The notes beneath the pieces were generated by a model, which saw only the letters and a program-made list of their open reading frames with translations, made no database searches and was not told where the DNA came from. Below are positions 40,601 through 52,600 of a stretch of 64,000 bases of DNA, piece by piece (positions within the stretch are counted from its first letter, which is position 1; each line of letters begins with the position of its first letter). The translations under genes were made by a program, and so were the position numbers. The DNA comes from Cyprinodon diabolis (Eukaryota > Chordata > Actinopteri > Cyprinodontiformes > Cyprinodontidae): contig CM060062.1 in NCBI GenBank assembly GCA_030533445.1, positions 19,547,829 to 19,611,828 of the forward strand, given 5' to 3'.

Positions 40601-43600
40601 GGGAGAGTTACGGGGGCGAGAAACGCAAAAGTAACGCAATAGTTACTTTTACTAGTAACTAGTTACTTTTACTGTGGAGTAACTCAGTTAGTAACTCAGT
40701 TACTTTTTGGGAGAAGTAACTAGTAACTATAAGTAATTACTTTTTCAAAGTAACGTGCCCAACACTGGTAACGGATTATTGATGTGTTTTTTCTCTGGCC
40801 AGAAGTTCGATGGCTAATCCTCCCTCTTCAAGTTGGCAATCCAACGACGAACCCGTCCGTGGAGGATCACGAATTGGCAAGGTGAAATAACATATTTTCC
40901 AATTTTATATATTACATGATATATTACAATATCCAACTGTCATGCACATAAATCATTAGTTTAACTATAGCTGTCACAAATTTCAATTGTGAAGTCCTCT
41001 CAAAATATTTAATAATTGTTGTTGATTGTAGATGTGTCTAGTAGTTCCCATTGATTTTGCTTGTAAAGCGGGGAGAATGGCGCTAGGCGTACTGCACCGT
41101 GGCGTCACTGCCAGAAGATGTCAGGAGTGAAGTGTTACTATATTTGGGCAAAAATGGCCGCTCCTGCACTCAGTGATCACGACGAAAAATATTGTTTTCA
41201 TTTTTTCACTGATAAATGCTAAATTAATTAAATCACCACAACCGTATTAGTTTTAGGTATGAATAATGACCCATTGGCTATTCCTAACTGACAGACTTTT
41301 CCTAGACTAAGAGATTTGGTTTGCTGGAAGCGAAGCTGAAAGGACAATAGAGCATCTGAATTCCATTGCTTATTCTTTAGACCCCATTTGCCCTGTGATT
41401 TTATACATTTATATTTTTCACATTTGTAATATTATTAATTATTGATCATAGTAAGACACAATGTTTTAAATTAAGTTAGTGTTGTTGACCGTTTCCTTTC
41501 CTCTGCAAAACACCATAGGTGAAGCCAGATCTTAGTGTATCCCTAGGGACCTTCATTTCTAGAAACATGTCTGTATGTAGTATAATATAAATAAAACTAA
41601 ACTTCATGACCATACTAACTATTAGGACTGCAATCAGCTATTATTTGCTCATTATTTTTTTGATTAATAATTAGATGGCAAATGCTTCCTTAAAGCTGAG
41701 TTTTTAATAGAATTAAACCAGTTGAAACTAAAACTCTTATACAGGAGGAAGGATTGGCTCATTGACTTGTCTCTACTCGGGTCAAACAACTTGGCAAGAG
41801 ACTTGTGTTAAACTCGCCTCGGCTCTGATCGGCATGCTGTGGGAACCCCAGACCCGGGTTGACCCACTAAATTACGTGTCACCATTGAACCCAACATATG
41901 GAGGTCAACGCACCAGCCACCAAAACAACTCTGTTTACATTCAATAAACTTGGCGCAGCACTGGTAGGAGGGATTCAAAGGAACAAAAGAGTGAAACAAT
42001 AAAGCACACTGACTATGCCCTGGCTTCCATACCTGCTTCTCTCTATTGTTTACTTCCCTGATTTCTATTACACTGATGTCACCATTAACACTAACCCAGC
42101 GTCATGGTGTCACCCGACACGCAGCTACGGAGGGACAGATGCCACGCAGCTTGCCAGTGGCGTTAAGACCCAGCCAAATGGCGCTTGTTAGCGGGTCGAT
42201 CCGTGATTGAGAAACCCGGGTTAACCCGCATATTTCACAAGGAAAGAGGCTTTAGTCATATCCAATCCTGTCAGATGGAATGAATCTCTGTAAAATTTCT
42301 GTGTAAAAACAAAGAAACAAACCACCACAAAATGTTTTAATATTTTGACTTACAAGCAACTCTGTTGGGATCCCGTGGCTTGCCCACCAGAGGGCGCCGA
42401 GGATCCATTCCTGGGGATTTTTCTGTTACTGTTTGGGATCTGGGATTTGTTTTCTGTCTACCTCTCTCCACCAGAGGGCGTACTGGATCTCCTGAGGCTG
42501 GAGCTGACTTCACCAGCTGTTCTCCATCTGCTAATCAGGAGACCAGTATTTAAGTGAGCTGAGGACCACACTCCTGTGCCAGAGTGTTAGTTAGTCACGG
42601 TACAGCAAACCCTGAAACAATCCGCCTGTCTTATTCTCTCACTCCACAAAAACCAGAACCTGAACCTGATCAGCTTTGTCTTCTCTGCTTCTAGGAAGAA
42701 ACCAGACTGAACCCTGGGACTCTGGAGGAGTCTCCATTGTTGAAATCTGCCTGCCTCATCTCAGGAGCTCTGGAGAGCTCATCGTCTCAAGCCTCAGACC
42801 TCAGCCTGCTGTCTTCCTCTGAACCCTCCTGGTCCCCTCCTTCGGCCTGCCAACCCCAAGCCTCAGACCTCAGCCTGCCATCCGCCTCTGAACCCTCCTG
42901 GTTTCCTCCTTCGGCCTGCTCACCTCAAGCCTAAGACTTCAGTCTGCCGTCTACCTCGGAACACTCATCTGGAGATCAATTAGCCTCAGCCAAGCCAAGC
43001 CACCTTCAAGCCCTTAGTCGGTCACCAGCCCCTGAATCCTCCTTGGACTATTCCCCTCTGCTGCTCAACTCTGCTCCAGGTCAGGAACCCAGCCGTGACC
43101 AGCTCTGGACCTGATGACATCCTTACCTGCTTGTTCAAATCATAATAAACTTTTGAACTTTTTCCCTGCCTTCTGGTTGTGTTTCTGCATAATGGCTTGA
43201 ATCCTAAACCCATCATGACAAACACAAAGTTGATTTGGGCTGATTTAATGACAACTGGTGAAATAAATAAATGTCTTTTTTTTTGTTTTACGAAATATGT
43301 ACCAATCTGGTTTTAACTGTAGATAGTTCCATGGCTGCTGCCTGAAAATATGAATGGAGGAACTACTCATAAAGACAACACAAAAACTGTTGCCAGCTGC
43401 TAATAATTATATAATAAAATGTTTGAAACACCAGGTAAAAAAGGCTACCCTGAAAATATTACATCATTATTTTATTAATAGGGCAAAATTATATATTGGA
43501 GCAGAGCTCCATAATGCTCAATATCTATTCTCTCTCACAAAAACATTTTAAACATTATATTTGCTCCTAAAAAAATTATCTATCACCTGGAGGAATCAGT

Positions 43601-46600
43601 ATACTGACCATCAAATTAAGATAGTCTTTAACATTAACATTATGCATCTAGTTGTAAAACAGACTTTTGTTAAAATCTTTTGCAATTTTTTTTTAATAAA
43701 CATCTGAAAAAATGAAGAAAAAAAAAAACTGTCATTTGGTTTGACTTTAGTGTCCTCATGTTTTCATTCAATCCAGTTCAGTTTATTTCTACAGCTACAA
43801 TTCAAAACATGTTATCTCAAGACACTTCAATCAAAACAATTCTAGGAAAAACAGCTGCTTCACAGCTGCCTTCTTTGCAAGATAAATTAAGAAGCTACAA
43901 CTGTGAAGCTTTAGCAGAGCTTCTGCAAGATACTTTGGTATTAATTTATTTTTTTAATTACTGTTGGATTTATAAAAACAAACATTTCAGCTATTAACTG
44001 AGATGATATCAATTGCAGATTTCGAATGACACACAAAAAAAATTAAGTTACGTGATAGTCTTTTAGAAAGGAAAGTGGTTAAAGTATGATGGCAATAAAT
44101 GCATTACCAATGTTTAATTAAATATAAGTTCAAACAGCTATTGCTTAAGAACAAAGTTCTGAATGCTTTTAATTAAATCACTAGGTGATAAATAACATAT
44201 GATGGCTGGAGCTTCAAACAACCTGAAAATAAGTCTCAAACAATTGCAAGCTGTGTCACAAAGCAGTAACCATACATTGTAAGGTGTTTCCGAGGTCAAG
44301 TTGGATATAATTAATGTTAATTTATTAATTTACATCAAATTCTGAGCTGTAACTCAACATATTCTTCTAAAATCAAGTATTATTACAAAACCAAACCATA
44401 ACCATTTTAACTTATTGTCAGGCTAATGTGGATGCTTCTATGATTCAAATGGTGCCAAAAGAGATTGCAGCTTCATTTATCTAAACAAATTTGAACCTAT
44501 TTTTGTTAAGCTTTTATTTTAATAGGAGAAGATTAGCTATGAATTAAATTACATTATTCTCTTCAACAACCGTCAATGCTGTTCAAGGGTTCTTAATGGA
44601 TCGTTTTATCTAATGTGTAAACAAAAAAATAAAGGTCTGTAAGATGACCCTTTTTCATTTGTAAATGAGTGGTTTGGCTGATGTTATACTGCATCAGCAT
44701 ATAGTATACCCATACATAATTATTAAAAGCCCTTAAGCTGAGTCCTATTTTCATATAAAAAGAATGATGAAAGTAAAGATTGACCAAGCTTTAAAATCTC
44801 TTTGATTGCATATACTTAATGTAGCTGAAATGATGATGGTGAGGCATCATAATCACATTAAATTCTGTATGCATGTCAGCTGCATCTTGTGCATCCAATT
44901 AGGAAAATCATCATTTCCATTTAGAAAGCTTTAAAAGCAGCTTGATGTTAAGACAATTCCCATTTACACAATTTCAGTTGTTTACAAACTATGTCGTGGT
45001 GATATTTGCCTGAATCGAGACTTTAATTTGGGTGTCAAACTTAATATAAGGAAATTATAGCTATTTGCAGCAGGCTTTGTTAATTGCTGTAAAGCAAAAG
45101 ATGTGAGCTGTAAAGCAAGATATTATTTGCTCTTGCAGGCAATTGAAGCAAAGTAGAATGGGCAACTCAACTGTTTTTTTAAGAAAGTTAACCAGTTTAC
45201 CTTAGAAGAGAATCAACAAAGAAACCAAACATAGCTAAGGAGATTACCTGGAATAGAGTTGACATTTAAAGTAAGAACACACTATCAGCGGATTAAATTC
45301 CTATCCATGATTCAAATAGCATCTGGCAGGATCATAGCAACCTCAAACTACCTCTTAAAGGAGAAAGCAACGATGATACTGCTATGTGCAAACCATTTTT
45401 TGAAGGTTTTGACTTAATCAAAAATCTAATGACCAAACTGCACAAATGTATGGGTGGTGGATATGCAAATGTGAACATTTCCCATGTGCAAAATGATCTT
45501 CAGAAACAGAAACCCAGTAACAGTTTTTTGCATTTTTTTAAGTACTTCTGAAAGTCAGGTGCAAACTAGGAATGGAACGGTTTATGAAAACCGTCCGAAC
45601 GGTTCGGTTCGACTGTCTCGGTTCGATTCGCGTGTGTTGCGTTCGGTTCATACGCAGCTCCTTTTTCTCATAGGAGAAGCGTGTACACTCCAGAGCAGAA
45701 GATGCGGTACTGCGACCAAAGCCAACCACCAGTAGTAAACAAGAAGAAGAAGAAGAAGAAGCAAAGGAGCGTAGCCAGGTGTAGCAGAAAAAAATATGTT
45801 GTTGTGAAGTTTTGTGTGGGTATGGCGAGTGGGAAAGAACAGGAGCTGGAAGATGCGCCAGTAGCACTTTATAGGTCTGCTGTATGGGACAACTTTGCAT
45901 TTAGAGTGACCTACAATGATGGTGGAAAGAAAGTTGTGGATAAAAACAGTGTGCAAGCATTGTGCAACACGTTTTGTTTATGCTAACAGCAACACGACCA
46001 ACATGTCAGGCTAACAATCAACATATACCGAACCGAAAAGCGTGACCACAAAACCGTGAACCGAACCGTGGAGTTTGTGAACCGTTCCACCCCTAGTGCA
46101 GACCAATGTTTTTTCAGTCAACGACAACAATGACGAAATTATTTTGAGGATGCTTCTTTTTTTCCGTGACGATAACGACAAATGACGAGCTAAACGTGGA
46201 TCTTTGATGACGAAAACATGACGAGTCATGGGTGTGAGTTTTCATTGATGGCACAAGACTGAATAAAAAAGCTAGCCTGCGGTCTGTCAGACGTTTAAAA
46301 TGCCTCATTGTGTAAACTGACAGAAAAGCTAAGCAGTATCACCCTTGCTACTGCGTCCTGTTTGGTCATGCCGTTCACCTGGCCTGCAGCGGTGCACATT
46401 CTTTAGGACCACAGGTGGACTGTGGCAGCAGTGGCAGGGGTGAAAATAAACCGGAATGAGCGCTTCACTCTGACAAACTCTGCTCTTCCAGCTGTGCTTG
46501 TGCAGAAATGTGTCTTTGCATGCGCTTAGCTGAGTCTGCGCTTATGCTCCACACTGATGGTTCGCTCTTAGCAGTAAGGCTAATCCTTCCCTCACTACTT

Positions 46601-49600
46601 AATAAACTATATGTGGCTGATCATCTTCTTCCAGGCGTAAACAATTATCTCGTCTAACTATCAGGATTTTATTTCTTCCAGCTCGAAAGAGGTGATGCAA
46701 AACCTTCTTTCATTTCTAAAAAAGGAATCCATAAATTATATCAAAAGCAAATATTTAATAACATGCTTTTTATTTTCGGATAAAGACCCAAATGAAAAGG
46801 TATTGTACAATGCCAGAGAGTAGAGAGAGATACATTGTGCATTCAACTGAAAATTCAACTGAATCCATAAAATTGACTTGACTTATACAGTGTGGTATGT
46901 TTATGTAAAATAGAACATGAAAAGAGCCTACAGAGATATACCCCTATCATGGCTATAATTGTCATTATCTGCTCCATCTCCATGGCTTTGGACCTCATAT
47001 TTATTTTACAGCCACTCTCAAACTGCCTGTAGAATAGACAATCTGCTCATTTTAATGCAGGGAATCAAATTGGTTTGAGTGTCTTAACATTTGCACATCA
47101 ATTTTATTAGCTGACCTGCAGCACGCCCACTTATTGCACGTACGAAAAAAATATTGTGCAATTTACCACCTCTTATTTGGAATCTTTGAAAATCAGGCTC
47201 AGGCTCTCAGTGTACAAAGAGCACAGGAAGGCATTAAGAAATATACACTAGGGAAATAACCAAAATGGCAGCAACTAGAAAACATTCAGAGTACAGTGTA
47301 TAAATGAAAACAAACCAAGGATCTTAACAGCGTGCTCATATTCAACATTAAATATGCAGAATCATAAAGGTGGAGCCTTTTGTCAATCTTCAGCATTCAT
47401 TTTATTTATTTTAGCGTATCATCAGGGAGCTTGCAGAAGTGTTCCAAAACAAAGCAAGCTACTACCTGTAATCATGGGGGCAGAAGAGTGCAATAGGTAT
47501 AGCTTATGTATATTCAGCTAGTAGGCATGCCCAGTGTCAGTCCTCGAAGGCTGCTGTCCTGCAGGTTTTAGAGGTTCACAGATCCAGCACAGCTGGTTTT
47601 CATTGATAGCTGATTAACAGTTTTTTTTGCTGAACTGCAGTTTTCAGAATCAGCTATGTTAAAGCAGGGAAACCGCTAAACAACTAACATTGGGCATGCC
47701 TGATTAAGGAACAACAAAAAAGGCAGATAGAGTGAACGTCCTCCAATCCTATTGTATTTTGCCTTCATTAACCATGTAAGCCGAATGAATTGTTGAAACA
47801 TTAGTGAATTCATAAACTCCCCCAAAAATACAGAAGTCAATAGATGAATTAGCATTGAAAACAGAAATGTTTCAAACCAATTAAATGCAGTGACGTGTAT
47901 AATGGCAACCAGAAATGCCAGGCTTAAGCAAAACAAACGTAGCAAAACAATTAATTCTATTTTGAAAAATTAGCAAAAGGACGACATTTTTGCCTCTGCA
48001 AGAGTTCGACTTAAAAAAAGCTCACTAAACATTCACTCCAACAAGTGGCAGATACAACATAACACAACTGGTTTTATCCTTTAGTCCTTGCGCCTAATAG
48101 ATTAATAACACTGATCTTTCCCTTTATAACACACTGTTCTTTTAGCTGATAAATAATAGTGCATGACCTCTTTTAGAATTCCAGTACAAAGTTGAACTAA
48201 CTTCTGTCCCTTAACAGGAACTTTGAACATTAATGTGCATCAAATTTCTCTAATCATCCTGCATCTAGCCAGAATTGTCATGGAAAAGGGGCTAATGTGA
48301 CTTAACAAGATTGCCTCCACTGTGACCATGCTCTTATTTTTCTCAGAATTTATGAGCCCCTCCAAATTCCAAAGCACTAACAAATGTCTCATAATGCGTC
48401 TTACATTAAATGCAAATCCACCTAATTTGTCGTGTAATTTGCATGCTGTTCTTGGCTTTATATTACAGTTCGTATGGCCATCGAGGACAAAGCTACCTGT
48501 TCTAATTAAATTGGAACAAGTAAGTCAGGATAAAAAAAAAAGAGAATAAAACGGGTTAAAGGGTTTTCGGTGCTGGCAAGCAAGCATTAGTTCATACTAC
48601 TGAACACTGTCTAAATGGATCTACAGTAAACCACTTGGACAATGCATTGCAATCAAATCTTCAGCAGTAATAGATTTTCTACAGGCAGCAGCATCAAGAT
48701 GGATTTCTCGGAATTGTTCAAGTGGGTTTGTATTCGAGGATAAACTACAGCACAACTTTGAATAGAATCCAAATATCATGTCTGAGTCATCTAAATAACA
48801 TATCCGCAGAATGAATCATTTCACAGCAAACATTGATTGTAATCCTCTACAAATTACATGCACAAGCTTTAAAAACACAAAAAAAGGCTTCACAAAAAAA
48901 ATAAATAAATAAAAATAGCCCATTTAGTTTAAGCTGAACCTATCAATGAATTGATGATTTTGTTTTTTCTGTCATCTGTGGATCACACAGGTGTAGGGAT
49001 ATTAGCGTTTGAGGCTGGATAACACGTGTATTCTGCACACATGCATGCATCCCCTGCCATTTTGTTAAAGGTCTGCAGTGATCAAATAAAGACATTTTCA
49101 ACCTCCATTGCCGACTCTCTAACTCAGCTTCATGCTTTTTTGAAGCAATTCAATCCAAACTATGAGACATCCGTGACAGCTGCCGTGAGCAGGAAGTGTA
49201 AATAATGCACAGTCTGAGTCACAGTGAAGTTTGTTTCCAGTCAGTTCCAGGCCAATCTATTTTCCTTTCCATTCTCCTACCTCGACTTAAAAAGCAGGCG
49301 TTATTTCTCCTTAGTTCTTATAGCTCATTGCTGCAATTTGCCTTAACATGCCATGCCAGGTTAAATCACTGATAGTTATGTTTACAAGATAAAGTTATGG
49401 ATCCAACCTTTTCAAATCCTGACACCAAGATCATCCCTCACCTCATCTGACATTTAGCATATTTGCGGTGTGTCAATTTGCAAGGCTGTTATTGATCTAA
49501 GCCAGAAATAACAATCTCTTCTCACCCCTGCATTAAAAAACTGCCACTCCCTCAAATATAAGCTGTAACTCCTGGTAATAGAAGTTATTTTGTTCTGCCA

Positions 49601-52600
49601 AGTGTGGTTTTCCATAACCGTGTTGCTGGAGAAATGCATACTGCATAAACAAGAGCAAGTTCCCTGTCAACATATTTTTCTGTCAGCTCGATTGCATCAA
49701 TATTGGATATTAGTCATTTAGAGGAGACAGAAAAATTTGAAATGTTTCTGGTTCTGTTATTTTTCAAAATTTAAACCTCCTTGTCAACAAACATGTCTGA
49801 GTCAAAAAAGGGAAGAAAGGGGTAACCCAACAAGCAGTTGTTACTGGATGTAACACACCAGAAAAACTATTCATAACCATCCTTTTAGGAATAACTGTAA
49901 AAAACAGTATTTAATCACTATACCCTAACATGCCAATTTGACTTGCAAGACCCAAACTGTAATTTCTCCAATATTTGGTGTTCTATTTGTCTCGTAAAGG
50001 GTCATTCAAATGGCACAATTTAAAATCTGTCAGGTGATTTTTAAATATAAGATATAAAAAAATTAGTTAGAGTTAAAATAGTTTTACTTTTACAGTTTTT
50101 TGTCTCCAGCCGGACAACAAGGAAAGCACACCTCACACAAGCTTTTTTTTCGACGTTCTCGGCACACATCAAGCAAATTGTATTCGGACATTTTCTGATG
50201 CCTGTTGTCAGTCTCTATGGATATGGCAGATATTATAAATAGTGCTAATAATAATAATAATAATTGCTTTATTTGCTATGAAAAGTTAGAATTCTTTTTT
50301 TGTTTTTTTAAATGAGATTGTACACCTCAAAACATCGTTGAGGATCAAATGCCGATGTAGGCAAGACCGAACACCCCCCGATGTCATATCCCTACGACAG
50401 AGTCTACTTAAGCAGCCGACTCCAAACCCATGCCCGCTTGCCTAAGGCTTTAGGGATTCGAAAGGGGAGACACAAGCCGGTTTTCAGCTCAGGCTGCTTT
50501 GTAACTGCCAAAACTCCTCTGGAGAAGAGTCTGTGTCCGCTGGCGAAATCAAACTGCACCCTGCCTACGATTCGCAAGGAACTGAACACAGCGTCTTGTT
50601 TTTCCTCCTATTCAAACCAGATTGAATGCAATGTGTTGTAAACCGGTCTGCTGAATCTGATGAGAAACTCTCAAGTTTTAGCTGACCTACATAATAGCAG
50701 GGCCCAATTGCTGTCTGCCGAGAAGCCGCTAGGGGCGTCCAACAAGTGCCACACTGGTTCTTTTATTGCATTGAACTGTGAAACATGACACTGTGAGCTA
50801 TTGATTCAGAAGCTGTTTGGAGTTGTGCTGCCGCCGTCTGAGCCGCTGCTACAAGCTATCCGCTGCCTTAAGGGGGCCCCCCTGGATGAGGCTATTGTGA
50901 GTTACAAAGTTAAGCACTGCAAAGTTTCATTCTGTTGTTTACATCTGAATAATTCAAGTCTCTTCCAGAGCTACCTGTTGGATGAATGGATGGGGTGCCC
51001 GGACTGCGCGTCTGAACCAGGATGGAATGGAACCAGCCGACCCGAGTCCAAACCCCTGCCCCCTCAATTCCAATGAGCCAACAAGTAAACATCTTTTCCC
51101 TTCTTTTCATCTAATGCTTAAAAGTATCCAGCTTGGGCAAAATATAGGTTGAAGAGATATTTTTACGTGTTGCCTGTGCTTTATCTGATAGAGGCTTCCG
51201 GATTCAACTCAGTAAGAGTTCTGTTAGTTATTGTGTGTGATTATTAGCTAATAAAGGTACCATTGTGTTATAACCTATGGCTTCTGTGTTTTTTGTGGTT
51301 ATTTTTTGCAGCAAACAATTTATCACTGAAGTCAAATCCACCCTCCTTTTGGTTAGCATTTCAATGAGCAGAGACAATTTCTTTGGTTGGTGATTGATAA
51401 CTCTGCTGATGCTGGTCAGCCTTGGCACTGCTTGGAAGACATTACCAGCGGAGTAAAGCAGAGGGTTGTGTGTGCTCCAAGATGCTGCTAACCTATAGGT
51501 AAATGATGATGATTGCTGGTATTTGCTGGTTTAAATTGTTCATTGTCAAAGAGGGGCACTAAGGAAGTGTGTATCCATGCCATTTCAAAACCTAACTACC
51601 CCTCTGTGTAACAGGTGTGTATTTTTGAAGGTGATGATTGACATGTTGAGTGTTTAAAAGTCATCTTCAGCCGTCCCCATGACGGCCATACCTGTATGTT
51701 GTGAAGATATGTAAAATTCCCAGAATGAGTGCTTAAAAAGGATACACATCAAATCCCAGTTTGAATCAAGGAGGCCATTTCCAAATGGAAGCAAAGCTAC
51801 AACAAATGTGTTTCAAAAAAGGTGTATATGTAGTGGCACATTGGCCGGTGAGAATTCTCTACACTGCCCACTTTTAGAATGAAAGCTGCATGCTCTTTTA
51901 TCCATGAATCCCCCAGAGCACTCTCACTTTTCTTTAGACTTGAAAAAATACATTCTCCTAGCTTTTCAAGTAAACCTAAGTTAAGTGTAACCTCTTGAAA
52001 GTTGACCAATGAAAGTAAACAAGAATTATATATAAAGTGAAGTGTAACCTCTTTATATATAATTCTTGTTTACTTTCATTGCTTTATGATGATATCTCTG
52101 CAGGTTGGGAGATCATGGCTTTGGTGCATCTCCCTGTCGGCTTCTGCATAAACTTCTGATTGGGTAATGTGCCAGATTGAGCAATACAATTTGAGATTAT
52201 TTTTAAATCCAGCATCAGATTTGAACATGCTTGACTGAGGACACACACAAATGGATATCAGGATAATCTAACGTGTTGGCTACTTAATGATCAGGGCTAA
52301 AGATTGTCCTCTTCACTGGCAAACTGCTAAGGGATTAAAAAAAGCTGCTGCTATAAAAAAAAAAAGTCTTCAACTCTAAACCCCATGCAAAGTTTTCTAA
52401 CTGTAAGGTACTTAAATAGCACCCATGGCTGGTGTTCTACAGCATCGTGTTACACTCTGATAAAAGATTTATATGCTCCTAAACTCTGAGAAAATCTGTT
52501 GCAATGAGACTTTTGATAAAACAAGAACATCCAGGACAAAGAAGTTTGAACATGCATCATACACATCATGTGGTGTACCTTTTGTCTTTTCAGTGCAAAA

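Noticed and set aside
42345..42934. Overlapping 60-70-codon proline/serine-rich frames
   Set aside because: They lie inside a solo LTR and follow its tandem repeat; no protein family fits.
46104..46300. Patch rich in GACGA and CGACAA motifs after the hAT element
   Set aside because: Resembles a DNA-transposon fragment, but limits and class could not be supported.
50381..51076. Plus-strand frames of 86 and 91 codons
   Set aside because: No similarity recognised, no splice support, and the stretch looks repeat-derived.
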